DNA from: JAEUIE01 sp047602475
GTDB lineage: Bacteria > Planctomycetota > Planctomycetia > Gemmatales > HRBIN36
NCBI GenBank assembly: GCA_047602475.1
Contig: JASGHE010000002.1
Location: 2,294,001-2,358,000, forward strand
Reading direction: 5' to 3'
Length of the DNA stretch: 64,000 nucleotides
A program made the translations under genes and the position numbers. The notes under the pieces were generated by a model. That model was not told the origin of the DNA. It saw only the letters and a list, made by a program, of their open reading frames with translations, and ran no database searches. Of the stretch, positions 49,780 to 59,348 are shown piece by piece (the stretch's first letter is position 1; each line of letters opens with the position of its first letter).

Positions 49780-52337
49780 AACAATGCCAAGAATTCGTCC
49801 TTCTGTCGAGCTGCTTCGGACAAATTGGCGGCAAGGAGAAGCAGTTCCTGCTCAGCCCTGCTACGTCCTATGAAATCAGCAGCTTGGCGAACGTATAAGT
49901 CGAGACGGCGGAGTTCCTGTGCATCTGGTCGGTGAGGTGTGCGGAAGTGTGTCGAAACCATACCCAGCGGTGTGCCGTTGCGATCAATCAAGGGTGTTGA
50001 TTGCACTGCGCGATAACCAGCCGATCGGGCTATAGGACGCAATGGTTCGTAAGGGCCATCGGTCTCAATGTCTTCGATTATCGTCCGTAAACCAGCCCGG
50101 AGGGTGCGACCACAGGCTGAGTCATCTTCTGTCGTCACTTCGCTGAAGAAGTCGAGGAAATCGGGTTTGAAACCGCGATGAACGGCGATTTTCAATACTC
50201 CTTCTTCAAGTAACTGGATGTTACCCATGTGGGCACCGAGCAAATCGATAGTTGCGGAGAGCATTTCCTCCAGACCTTCGTGAAGGCTTGGCATCTGCCA
50301 GAGTCGAGAGCTTGCTTCGTTCAGCCGTGCTAACGCGCCGGCTTCCGCTGCCAACCGACTTTCACTGGCATGCAGTTCATCTTGCATGCGCTTCCACTCA
50401 GTCATGTCCCGCATGACTTTGGTGAAACCGACGAGTGTGCCGGCCTCATCCCGTCGTGCGGTAGTGATGCCTGCTGCCCAGAAGCGGGTGCCATCCTTTC
50501 GCCGCATCCAGCGGTCATCGCTGGCGCTGCCAGATGCCGCCGCTTTCTCAAGTTCACGTCTGGCCGCTCCGCTTTCCATATCCTCAGGAGTGAAGATGGT
50601 ATTCACAATGTCTTTTCCAATGAACTCACTTTCCTCAAACCCCAGAACCTTGCGAACACCCTCGTTCCATGTCGTCGCCCGCCCCTGGATGTCGGTGCCA
50701 AAGATGGCGTGTTCCTTCACTTGTTCAACCAGCGTGCGGTAACGCTCCTCGCTCCCTCGCAATTTCTCCTCGGCTTGCCGCCTGTCGGTGATATCCAGGG
50801 AAACGCCAGTCATAGTCAGTGGTGTACCCTCGGGAGCGTTCTCGGTTTGTCCCCGAACCAGCACCCAGTGTACGCTCCCATCGAGCCAGAGCACTCGATA
50901 CTCAGCTTCGTAATCGTTATGAGTTTCGACAGCCCGACGGAAAGCAGTTTCAACTCGCTCGCGGTCATCCGGGTGAACGGTCGCCCACAGGTCATCGTAG
51001 GTAAAGGGGTCGCCCGGACGCCACCCATAGTTTGCCTTGCAAACGTCCGAGCAAATCATTTCCCGAGTTGCAAGATTGAGGGTCCATCGACCGAGTTTGG
51101 CCGCCGCAACAGCCAATTGCAGTTCCCGCTCTCCTTCCCGCAACGCTCGTTCGGCAGTGATACGGTCTGTAACATCCCTTGCGATTTGTGAAGCTCCGAC
51201 TACCTGACCAACCTCGTCGCGGACGGGCGAGATTGTCAAGGCGACGTGGATCAACTGGCCATCCTTCCGCAGCCGAACAGTATCGAAGTGATCGACCCGC
51301 TTTCCCGCACGAATTTGAGAGATTATTTGGGTTTCCTCATCGGCCCGGTCAACAGGAATGAGCATCATCACTGATCGGCCCACAGCTTCTGCAGCGGTGT
51401 AGCCGAAGAGGCGCTCGGCAGCGACATTCCAACTCTGAATAATCCCATCAAGCGATTTGCTGATAATGGCGTCATTGGAAGACTCAATGATTGCAGCTAG
51501 GAGGCGGGCAGCGTTCAACCTTGCGGCAGCCTCCTGTTCCAAGCGTTTTCGGTCGGTGATGTCACGGAATACCAGCACAGCACCGCCAACTTCACCATTG
51601 CTCCCCCGGATGGGTGCAGCGCTGTCGTCAATCGGCCACTCGATGCCATCTTTGGAAATGAGAACGGTGTGATTCGCCAGGCCGACAACGCGACCCTGAT
51701 TCAATGCACGCAATGCCGGGTTTTCAACAGGTTGGCGGGTTGTCTCGTTGACGATGTTAAACACCGTTACAAGTGATTTGCCCTCTGCGTCCTTATTCGC
51801 CCAACCAGTCAGGGTTTCTGCTACGGGGTTTAGATTCGTGACGTAGCCCTCTGCATCGGTTGTGATGACTGCATCCCCGATACTGGAGAGTGTCGTTTGC
51901 AACCTCTCGCGCCCCTCAGCCTCAGCCCTTTGCGCCCGCTGGGCCTCAAACAATGATCGTTCGGCCCTTTTCTGAGCAGAACGCATGGCGTGACTCATGG
52001 CGATCACTACGGACCCAACAATGAGATAGAGCACCAAACTTAGAAGGACGCTAGGCTCATTGAGTGGGAATGAATATCGAGGCGGCACAAAAAGGTAAAC
52101 TCCGAGTAATCCGCCGCATACCAGGGTGAGGGTGGCAGACCGTGTCCGTCCAAAACCTGCAATCAAAGCCGCTGCCACGAAGTAGGGAGGGAAGGGAAAA
52201 TTGTTGCCAAGAACCGGGTCCAAAACCCAACGAACGAAGGTGGCCGCTCCGAGAGCAATTATCGCAACACCGTAGCTGACCCACCACGGAGCGGCCCAGC
52301 CATTCCTTGAACGGTTTGAGGGAAGTGATTCCTTCAC
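49755..52337 (-). CDS. N-terminal sensor piece of a hybrid histidine kinase: DUF4118-like membrane domain, PAS repeats, GAF
   Basis: 860 residues from a GTG at 52337 with AAGGAT upstream. Four membrane helices in the first 120 residues (WWVSYGVAIIALGAATFV, PYFVAAALIAGFGRTRSATLTL as its parts PYFVAAALIAGF, SVLLSLVLYLIVGSVV) resemble KdpD-like DUF4118. Four PAS/PAC units follow from about 145 to 650 (each ending with phrases like VFRDITDRKRLEQ, QIARDVTDRITAE, GVSLDITDRRQAE, VMRDMTEWKRMQ). A GAF domain covers 665-820. It ends DEFLALLCMNSAIH, where a base is missing at the H-box. The joined protein would be about 1200 residues. Confidence 0.9.
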   Translation of the reverse strand: MKESLPSNRSRNGWAAPWWVSYGVAIIALGAATFVRWVLDPVLGNNFPFPPYFVAAALIAGFGRTRSATLTLVCGGLLGVYLFVPPRYSFPLNEPSVLLSLVLYLIVGSVVIAMSHAMRSAQKRAERSLFEAQRAQRAEAEGRERLQTTLSSIGDAVITTDAEGYVTNLNPVAETLTGWANKDAEGKSLVTVFNIVNETTRQPVENPALRALNQGRVVGLANHTVLISKDGIEWPIDDSAAPIRGSNGEVGGAVLVFRDITDRKRLEQEAAARLNAARLLAAIIESSNDAIISKSLDGIIQSWNVAAERLFGYTAAEAVGRSVMMLIPVDRADEETQIISQIRAGKRVDHFDTVRLRKDGQLIHVALTISPVRDEVGQVVGASQIARDVTDRITAERALREGERELQLAVAAAKLGRWTLNLATREMICSDVCKANYGWRPGDPFTYDDLWATVHPDDRERVETAFRRAVETHNDYEAEYRVLWLDGSVHWVLVRGQTENAPEGTPLTMTGVSLDITDRRQAEEKLRGSEERYRTLVEQVKEHAIFGTDIQGRATTWNEGVRKVLGFEESEFIGKDIVNTIFTPEDMESGAARRELEKAAASGSASDDRWMRRKDGTRFWAAGITTARRDEAGTLVGFTKVMRDMTEWKRMQDELHASESRLAAEAGALARLNEASSRLWQMPSLHEGLEEMLSATIDLLGAHMGNIQLLEEGVLKIAVHRGFKPDFLDFFSEVTTEDDSACGRTLRAGLRTIIEDIETDGPYEPLRPIARSAGYRAVQSTPLIDRNGTPLGMVSTHFRTPHRPDAQELRRLDLYVRQAADFIGRSRAEQELLLLAANLSEAARQKDEFLALLCMNSAIH

Positions 52338-52529
52338 CGATTTATCCTTAACTAGAGCAACAAATATCGCTTGCTATTGTACACATCCTTCTGATCGTCT
52401 TGCTAGTCACACCGACAAACTTCGTTTTCCTTTGCAGTGCTACTCGCCAATACGAATCAATCGCACGGTTCCATCGCACATCAGGTGTGACTTGCCTCAT
52501 TCAGACTGATAATGCATAGAGTACGGGGC

Positions 52530-54825
52530 TCATCGCCCAACCGCCGACAGCAATCGAACCACTTCTGCAGGGTCTACTGGCTTGACAAAATGATAATCAA
52601 AGCCGGCTTCGTGCGAGCGGCGTCGATCCTCTTCTTGTCCCCATCCAGTCGCAGCTACGATGACAATGTTCTTGGCCCAAGGCATTTGCCGGATGCGGCG
52701 GCAAGCGTCAAAACCGTTCAGTCGCGGTAGGCCAATATCCAGGACGATCAGTTCGGGCCGGAACGCCTCGGCCATTTCAACACCCTCAATGCCGTCGTGG
52801 GCAGTACGTGTGTCCTGCCCCATCAGACTCAACAGCATAGCCAGACTTGCCGCTCCGTCCCGATTGTCATCCACTACCAGGATGCGATGTCTAGGAACTG
52901 TATTAGCGTCTCCGGATGACTTCTCCGGTGTCGGCACAGAAGTATCAAGAACCACGGGCAGTCTGACTACGAAGGTAGACCCATGCCCGACGCCTTCGCT
53001 GTAGGCTTGGACGTTGCCCCCGTGCGCTTCCGTTAAGCCTTTCACTAGAGCCAAACCAATTCCCAACCCCCCTTCCGCCCGTTCGAGACTATGGTCCACC
53101 TGGGAGAACATCTCGAAAAGGGTTAGCAGGTCTTTAGCAGGGATACCGATGCCAGAATCTTGCACTGTGACAACAGCTTCGTTTTCGCGTAATTCGGCAG
53201 TCAAGTTGATTCGGCCACCCGGTTCGGTGTACTTGGCGCTGTTATCGAGCAGATTCCAGAACACCTGGGCGAGCCGGGTCAGGTCGCCATCGAGATAAAC
53301 CGGGTACGGGGGAAGTGTTACCGTGAGTGTGTGTCCCCTCGCTTCTATTTGTGGACGGGCGGTTTCGAGAGCACTCTTCACAACCCCCCATAGGTCGATT
53401 CGCGCCGTTCGCATCTCTAACTTGTTGCGAGTAATACGACTAATGTCCAGCAGATCGTCCACCAGTCTTACCATTTGTCCGAGTTGCCGCTCCATCATGG
53501 AGCGGGCCTTTTCTGCAGCCACTGTGTCATCGGTCAGTTTCAGAACTTGGAGTCCGTTACGCAGCGGTGCAAGCGGATTGCGCAGTTCGTGGGCCAGCGT
53601 TGCGAGGAACTCGTCCTTGCGGCGATCAGCCTCTTTCAACGCTTGCTCGACCTGGCGAAGCTTGGTGGCATCATAGTAATAGCAGACAACTCCAAACTGT
53701 CCGCTTGGCAGTGTGATTCGATGAAGCTCCCATTCATATCCTTCGGTCTGATCGATGTCGGTGCGCGGATTCACGAAGTCGCGTGAGAAGTACGGCACGC
53801 CTGTGTCAAGAGTACGCCGAAAGTTACCTATGATCTCCGTAGCGACTGGTTCCGGCCACAGGATATGCATCGCTTCATCGAACGGACGTCCAATAGCGGG
53901 TCGGACGTTAGCGAACGCTCCGGACTGCGACCTTTCGTTCATGCTGGCGATGCGGAACAGGTCGTCAACAATGTAGATGCCGAAGGGACACCGTTCGATC
54001 AGAGTGGCGAGGGTCTTTTGTGTAGCTTCTCTCTCTATCCCTCGCACTTTCTCGGTAATGTCGGTGAACAAGACGGCAACTTTACGTTCATCAGGAGAAC
54101 CTACGCGAAAGGCATAGACATCGAACCAACGGTTCAAAGTCTTGTATTCATTGGCAAACCGGATCGGCTCGCCGCTAAGAGCCACCCTGCTATAGTTCGC
54201 CAGCCAATGTTTTTCGATGCTTGGCACGAACTCCAACATCCGCCGCCCTACCACCGAACGCATTCCCGACTGATCCTCGAACGCTCTGTTTACTTCCAGA
54301 AAACGATAGTCGATGGCATGCTCGCTTCTGGCAGGATCGAAGATCATCTCGATCACACAATAACCTTCGTCCATCGAATCAAACAGTGTGCGATACTTCT
54401 TCTCACTGAGTCGTACCGCCGTCTCGGCTCGCGTCTGTTCGACAGCCGCCCAAGTCCGCTCGGCCACTTCCTCAATCAGTGCGACTTCCTCCGGCGTCCA
54501 GACTCGTGATGTCGAGACATGTACAGTCATGCCGGTGACAAATCGCGCCTCCTTCACAAGAGGTACATCCACATGGCCTCGAACTTGGATAGCCTTAAAT
54601 GCTGCTCGTTTCTCAAGAGACCGCGTCGGTTCGGTGGTAGCGTCTGTCTCAACTACGGTCCGACCGACAAGAAGAGAGGCAAGCAGGTCATCCCCAAATG
54701 AGGCCACTGGATATCGCCCGGCAAGCGGCTGAACGCCTGCCGTGTAATCCCGTTCGATGACGTATTCCTTGTCGCAGATCTCAAAGTAAACAACACGGTT
54801 CGCTCTTAGTATTCCCCCAACAAGC
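52530..54825 (-). CDS. Hybrid histidine kinase, main piece: GAF, PAS, HisKA, ATPase and receiver
   Basis: The frame is open back to about 54825 (GILRANRVVYFEIC), joining the upstream piece at a GGGGG run. It contains the rest of a GAF domain (SFGDDLLASLLVGRT region to about EEVAERTWAAVEQT), two PAS domains, H-box DEFLATLAHELRNPLAP, N-box WNLLDNSAKYTEPGG, G1 DSGIGIPAK, G2 GGLGIGLALVKGL, and a C-terminal receiver with VVDDN, VLDIGLP, AATGWG and VKPVD. All kinase residues are intact. It ends at 52530. The neighbouring kinase has the same layout and closely similar C-terminal half, so the pair looks like a duplication. Confidence 0.9.
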
Positions 54826-55057
54826 GACTAGCCTCAGCCTGTACGGTGATGGGGTCCGATAGCGGCCGGAGTGTATCTGTCAAAGTAACCAAGAAATGCT
54901 GCCGCGCCTCACTACGCTGCACTGATTCCTCAGCCCTTCTACGGTCAGTCATATCCCGTAAGATCTTCGAGTAACCCGTGCATCTTCCCTCTGCATCCTG
55001 AGTCGGCGTTACAATCCCCAACGCCCAAAAAGCTCGCCGTTCTTCCGTCTGTGCCAC
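54806..55057 (-). CDS. Fragment of the second hybrid histidine kinase (end of PAS plus GAF start)
   Basis: 83 codons: FWALGIVTPTQDAEGRCTGY, then YSKILRDMTDRRRAEES ending a PAC motif, then DTLRPLSDPITVQAEASRLLGE at a GAF start. It ends at a G5 run near 54827. Its upstream limit is a T5 run near 55028. The segment 55058-55234 contains the body of a PAS domain in another frame (FFPEAEALGQHFS region). Confidence 0.7.
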   Translation of the reverse strand: MAQTEERRAFWALGIVTPTQDAEGRCTGYSKILRDMTDRRRAEESVQRSEARQHFLVTLTDTLRPLSDPITVQAEASRLLGEY

Positions 55058-55234
55058 CGTTCGTCTTCAGCTCGGCCTTCGGCTTTAGCGGTGTCGAGTT
55101 CTCGCTGCGGCATTCCATTCACTTGATCTTCGGACGTGAAGATGATTGAGAAATGTTGTCCTAAGGCCTCAGCCTCAGGGAAACCAAGAATTTCTCAGCT
55201 TCTCGGTTCCAACTCGTGATGTGCCCTTGCAAGT

Positions 55235-55690
55235 CTAGAGTGAAGATTGAGTGATCGCGGATGTTTTTGACAAGCGAGGTGAAACGGGTTTCCAGTTCTT
55301 TGCGCCGTTCTCCAGTCGACGTCGATCAGTGATGTCTTCAAAAGCCAGGAGAATATACTCCAATTTGTTGGGCTCTCTAAAGACGCGGCGAGCATTAAGA
55401 ACCATCACCTTCCATCCGATGGAAGGGAAATCGTGCACGACCTCGAAATCATCAAAACTGGTGTTCTGGGGAAGAACTTCTTCCAGCAGCGTGCGGAGTT
55501 TTGGGATATTCCACTGACCGTTACCCAATTCATACACCAGCTGGTCAATAGTGGCTTGCGGGCTTACCGCGAAGTCGCGATAAAATGAATGGTTGGCCCA
55601 CTTCACTTTGAGGTCCGCACTCAAGACAAGCATCGGCTCTCGCACCGTGTTCATGATGCTGTCGGCAGAGAGCATCAGTGAATCAGCCAT
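55235..55690 (-). CDS. N-terminal fragment of the second hybrid histidine kinase (PAS domain)
   Basis: About 152 codons from the ATG at 55690. A PAS domain without membrane segment starts the protein: MADSLMLSADSIMNTVREPMLVL by its parts DSIMNTVREPM and LVLSADLKVKWAN, then the PAC phrase LAFEDITDRRRLE. It is a CheR-linked type PAS as in many planctomycete kinases. After ITDRRRLEN the frame slips near 55308 (one missing G restores LEERRKELETRF). The kinase thus is cytoplasmic and its full gene runs 55690 to 52530. Confidence 0.75.
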   Translation of the reverse strand: MADSLMLSADSIMNTVREPMLVLSADLKVKWANHSFYRDFAVSPQATIDQLVYELGNGQWNIPKLRTLLEEVLPQNTSFDDFEVVHDFPSIGWKVMVLNARRVFREPNKLEYILLAFEDITDRRRLENGAKNWKPVSPRLSKTSAITQSSL

Positions 55691-56076
55691 GTAGCACTTT
55701 TCTTTCGTTAAATTGGGAGTGTGATGAAAACGGCTTGGCCCACCCGCTAATCCCAAATAAATGAGATGGTATTTGAAGTTGCTCCTACGCAAGTGCGCTG
55801 GTTTTATTCCAGAATCTCATCCGTTCGCAGCCACATTCACTTACTTTTAGCCTATGAGCAGGTTCGCAATCTAACACTGACGTTACCGGGATTATTCTCT
55901 TCTAGACTCTGCAAACGCACCATTAAGTGAACCTCAAGCTGGGCAAGTAAGGCCTAAAATACGAGGCCTGCATAGCGGCAAGATCAGAACTAACGATGAA
56001 CTGATCTGGATTTTTGAAGCTTACTTGTTGATAATCTAGCCAGTTATCCAATCCTTTTCCGTAGGTCGGAGTTGTT

Positions 56077-56472
56077 GTGAAACCCCTCAGCATCGTCATC
56101 GCCGATGATAGCCACGATTCTGCAGAATCAATGGCCATGGTTCTCACACTATGGGGCCACAATGTGAACGTGTGCGAGATGGCAGAGAAAACGATTGACT
56201 GTTGCATCAAGCATTGGCCCGATGTGGTGCTGCTAGATATTGGTTTTCCCACCAAGAAGGATGGACTAGGGATTGCGAGAGAACTTCGACGATGGCCCAG
56301 GCTACGGGATGCCGCCATTATTGCAGTCACGGGTTACGGTGATCAATGTACGCGTGATCTTGCAATGGAAGCAGATTTTGATCATTACATGGTCAAGCCA
56401 GTTGATCTAGACGAGTTGAAACAAATATTGGCACTGATTAAGCCGCAAAAGGAATCGTTTCAGGTTGCATAG
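56077..56472 (+). CDS. Stand-alone response regulator receiver
   Basis: 131 residues, a receiver domain only: acidic pair IADDSHD, phospho-acceptor Asp in VVLLDIGFP, Thr in AVTGYG and Lys in VKPVD. There is no output domain, so it passes phosphate on or acts by protein contact, as CheY-like proteins do. It is divergent from the second hybrid kinase with about 385 bases between starts, and may be its partner. Its receiver resembles those at the ends of both neighbouring kinases. Confidence 0.9.
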   Translation: MKPLSIVIADDSHDSAESMAMVLTLWGHNVNVCEMAEKTIDCCIKHWPDVVLLDIGFPTKKDGLGIARELRRWPRLRDAAIIAVTGYGDQCTRDLAMEADFDHYMVKPVDLDELKQILALIKPQKESFQVA

Positions 56473-56666
56473 TTCTGACGATGCGATTTTGAAATACGAC
56501 TCATATTGAATCCCCTATTTTCTTGGGTTGACTATCCTCTCGACGCGACTGGCGGTCAGATGTCTGGATGGCGGTAGTCTTCTTCCATCAGAATCTCTAA
56601 GACTGTGGGGTAAAACCCTTCAAACCCAGCCGCACAACCAATGACTGCTTGGCGGCCTCACATGGG

Positions 56667-57435
56667 TTAACCCCTATTTGATACCAAGTTTCTTGAGTTC
56701 GCGCGGATTTGGTCTTCCTCAAACCCGATCCCTCGCCAGATGACTTTACCTTCAGCATCAAGGAGATAGTTGGTTGGACAGCTGATTACTCCATATTTCT
56801 TAGAAACACCGACGGCAGTTCCCTCGTTTGGCGTGGTCAATCCAAAGAGGAATGTCAACTTACTATCAGTGATGAACCGTGAAACTGTTTCGGCGGAATC
56901 AGTTTCGTTCATTGCTACGATCTCCAAGCCTTTGCCTTTGAACTCGTCGTACAGCTTTTGCAACAGAGGGAATTCTTTACGACAGGGTACGCATGAGTGA
57001 TACCAGAAACTGATCAATACCCCCTTCTTCCCTTTCAAGGAACTATCAAGAGTAAGTTCGTTGCCCGACGGAGTTCGGGCTGAGAATCGGGGTGCTTTGT
57101 TACCAACCGCAAGAAGATCCTTGGTATGCCTGGCAGCTTCGCTCGGATCATAGAAGACTGCATCAGTTGGTGGAGTGTATGCAAAATCACTATCAGGCAT
57201 TTCGGTGTTGAGCTTTACGTTTTTCAGAACGGTGCCGAAAGTGAGTGTCTGTGCCCCGAGCTTCAACTGAAGCGAAGTTCGTGTGACGAGTTTGTCCTTG
57301 CCCACGTAACATTTCAAAACAAAATGGTACGGCTTATCTCCAGTGATCTCCACAACTTGATACGTCTTCTCATCGAATGTCTCATCGCCGACGAAGCGTG
57401 TCGTCTGGATCGAGGGGTTAAACGAACCCACGAAA
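56667..57435 (-). CDS. C-terminal piece: LolA-like end plus TlpA/ResA thioredoxin domain
   Basis: Continues the LolA-like protein from near 57418 (NPSIQTTRFVGDETF, then TYQVVEITGD and VLKCYVGKDKLVTRT) and ends in a thioredoxin fold: APRFSARTPSGNELTLD, LISFWYHSCVPCRKEFP with the CxxC pair near 56993-56984, VAMNETDSAETV, and the cis-Pro loop CPTNYLLDAEGKV. A further one-base shift near 56690 gives the more likely end IRAELKKLGIK. The domain is expected outside the cytoplasm and to reduce or oxidise disulfides. Confidence 0.82.
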
Positions 57436-57831
57436 GCCCGGTTCCATAAACATGCCAACAGGAATGATCGTAAATGAGGCCAGTCCGGAGCCATCCGGCT
57501 TGGCGACATTTTTCTGGTAGCGTTTCCTGACCTTTTCAGAAAGCCAGACGGTCTTACCATCTGATGTGATCGAGTATTCGGATGACTTGCCACTGTCGAT
57601 AACAATATGAGCGAAATTGGGTTTCTTGAGTTTAACAGTACCGATGGTCGTTGTCGTGCCCTTGTCAGTCGTTTGCGTAAGTATCATGTCAGCCGACAAA
57701 GTTTTTGTTGCCTTCGTGGCCGCAGCGACTTCCTTTAGGATCAAGTCGCCTTGATCGTCCGCTCGCACAACCTGGGCACTACAGACGAGCAGCAAAGAGA
57801 AAAAGACAGACAGTGGCGTGGTCGGTTTCAC
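57418..57831 (-). CDS. N-terminal piece: exported LolA-like domain
   Basis: About 137 residues from the GTG at 57831, which has GAGG nine bases upstream. Signal peptide VKPTTPLSVFFSLLLVCSAQ. The mature part follows the LolA/DUF2092-like beta pattern: TKTLSADMILTQTTDKG, IGTVKLKKPNFAHIVI, YSITSDGKTVWLS. It breaks at GMFMEPGFRG near 57418 and continues in another frame. The joined protein (LolA-like plus thioredoxin, about 390 residues) has the same domain order as the C-terminal half of the sigma-factor fusion at 61900-63941. Confidence 0.78.
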   Translation of the reverse strand: MKPTTPLSVFFSLLLVCSAQVVRADDQGDLILKEVAAATKATKTLSADMILTQTTDKGTTTTIGTVKLKKPNFAHIVIDSGKSSEYSITSDGKTVWLSEKVRKRYQKNVAKPDGSGLASFTIIPVGMFMEPGFRGFV

Positions 57832-58063
57832 GATTCTGTACCTCGGAATGCTAAAGGTTAGGGGTGAAGTGCCCAACGCCTAATTTATGAGGCCTAAAGA
57901 CTTAGGTATTGTGGTGATAATGCAATATGTGTCAAGATTATGGAAACACTTTGATCCACGATTACGGATTTGAACTAGCCCAAGGATTTCTTGGTGCGTC
58001 CGAATAAAAGCGACTCGTCATCCGTATTGCTATCACTTCAAGTACGAAGTTGGAGGTATGACC

Positions 58064-58396
58064 ATGGCACAAACAACTATCTCGCAAGAGCCATCGGCGA
58101 CAATAGACCCGGTTGCACAGGCATTTGATGCTGGGCGTCGGGCCGGACTAGCGACAGCGGCGTTAGCAATCAGTCTGGTCGCCTTCCTCAGTTTGCTCGG
58201 AGCTGAGAAAGCACTCTTGGCCATTGCTCTTGCGATACTTGCCAAGCGTGGAGCCCAACCCGGATCCGCTGGAAATCGACTTGCCACCGTAGCTATCGGA
58301 ATTGCAACCGTTTTTCTGATTACGATCACGTTCGTCCTCATCGTGTTCTGGAAGGAACTCGTAAATTTCGTTCACTACCTGATGCAACTCTCCTGA
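58064..58396 (+). CDS. Small membrane protein upstream of an ECF sigma factor
   Basis: 110 residues from the ATG at 58064; GGAGGT abuts the ATG at 58058 and is well spaced only for 58064. Two membrane helices: LATAALAISLVAFLSLLG and VAIGIATVFLITITFVLIVF, with a short loop carrying KRGAQPGSAGN. It lies 15 bases before the ECF sigma gene on the same strand and probably is in its operon. No family recognised. Confidence 0.72.
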   Translation: MAQTTISQEPSATIDPVAQAFDAGRRAGLATAALAISLVAFLSLLGAEKALLAIALAILAKRGAQPGSAGNRLATVAIGIATVFLITITFVLIVFWKELVNFVHYLMQLS

Positions 58397-58410
58397 CGTG
58401 GAGAACTGCC

Positions 58411-58749
58411 ATGCGTCGAGAACACAACGAGCACCAGGACGTTTTTCAGCAATGGGTGCAACCGTTACTGGAACAGGCTGCTGGATATGCTTACTCCATC
58501 GTTGGCAATCATGCGGACGCGGAGGACGCCGTTCAGGAAGCGCTTCTCAAAGCCTATCGCGGGCTCCACAGTTATGACCGTGCCCGCTCGTTTAAGGGCT
58601 GGTGGTTTGCCATTGTTCGGAATTGCTGCCTCGACTTGGTTCAGCAACGACGCGGCAGACCAAGAACCGTTCTTGTCGAGGAAGCGCACCAGGTAGCAGC
58701 ACGAACTGCACAGGCAGCGGAACCACTCCGGGAGCGCTCGCACAACTGA
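58411..58749 (+). CDS. ECF sigma factor, N-terminal piece (region 2)
   Basis: Region 2 is present in full: GYAYSIVGNHADAEDAVQEALLKAYRGL given by its core HADAEDAVQEALLKAY, then FKGWWFAIVRNCCLDLVQQRR. The frame ends at 58749 after a slip near 58737; adding one base (GGGAAGCGC) gives LREALAQLTPVLREI, the normal link to region 4. Short, without C-terminal extension, unlike the other two sigma genes of the window. It is followed directly by an anti-sigma gene. Confidence 0.85.
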   Translation: MRREHNEHQDVFQQWVQPLLEQAAGYAYSIVGNHADAEDAVQEALLKAYRGLHSYDRARSFKGWWFAIVRNCCLDLVQQRRGRPRTVLVEEAHQVAARTAQAAEPLRERSHN

Positions 58750-58901
58750 CACCAGTGCTCCGAGAGATTCTGGAACTCAGATATTTTGGCGGCTGCTCGT
58801 ATCAAGATATGGCTGAGGCACTCGCGATTCCGGTCGGAACAGTCATGTCTCGCTTGCATGCTGCACGGCAAGCACTGGCGACCGTATACAGAAAGGACTA
58901 G
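58735..58901 (+). CDS. ECF sigma factor, C-terminal piece (region 4)
   Basis: About 55 codons: LAQLTPVLREILELRYFGG, the helix-turn-helix SYQDMAEALAIPVGTVMSRLHAARQ read by its core AIPVGTVMSRLHAAR. It ends in a TAG two bases before the ATG of the anti-sigma gene (AAGGACTAGCCATG), so the two are coupled. The AAGGA inside the last codons serves as the ribosome binding site of that gene. Confidence 0.82.
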
Positions 58902-58903
58902 CC

Positions 58904-59308
58904 ATGCTCCCCATCGATCCTGTTGAACTTTCTGCGTTTCTGGATGGCGAACTATCACCTGAGTGTGCGCAAGAAGTGCGCGATGCACTGGACCATGATC
59001 CCGTCTTGCGAAAGTCGTTTGAGGAACTGGTTGCAAACGACTCACTGTGGAAAGCCCAGGCCGAGACGGCCATGTTTAGACCACAAGTACAGTTTGCCCA
59101 GCGTCCGCTTTCGAACTGGTACTTCAAGGCTGCCATCGTCGTATTGGGTCTCATGCTTCTGCGTCTGGTCCTCAAGACTTTTCCCCCACTGTATGCCGTT
59201 GGCATGGAGTCAGTTTTGCTGTCCCTTGTGATCGGGTGGGGCCTGCAACGCATCATCCACACGACAGATGTCGATTGCAGCCGGCTGGCATTAGCTACTG
59301 CCTATTGA
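58904..59308 (+). CDS. Anti-sigma factor, membrane-bound
   Basis: 134 residues. The N-terminus has the anti-sigma pattern DPVELSAFLDGELSPE followed by a helix, which usually clamps the sigma factor; the zinc-ligand Cys/His set is absent here (RKSFEELVANDSLW). A membrane helix pair is at about 72-88 and 100-118 (AAIVVLGLMLLRLVL, SVLLSLVIGWGLQRII). The gene is coupled to the sigma gene by two bases. Together they would form a simple sigma/anti-sigma switch. Confidence 0.8.
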   Translation: MLPIDPVELSAFLDGELSPECAQEVRDALDHDPVLRKSFEELVANDSLWKAQAETAMFRPQVQFAQRPLSNWYFKAAIVVLGLMLLRLVLKTFPPLYAVGMESVLLSLVIGWGLQRIIHTTDVDCSRLALATAY

Positions 59309-59348
59309 GATCAAGCCCTCTCTCTTTTTCAATCTTGGAGTCTATCTG

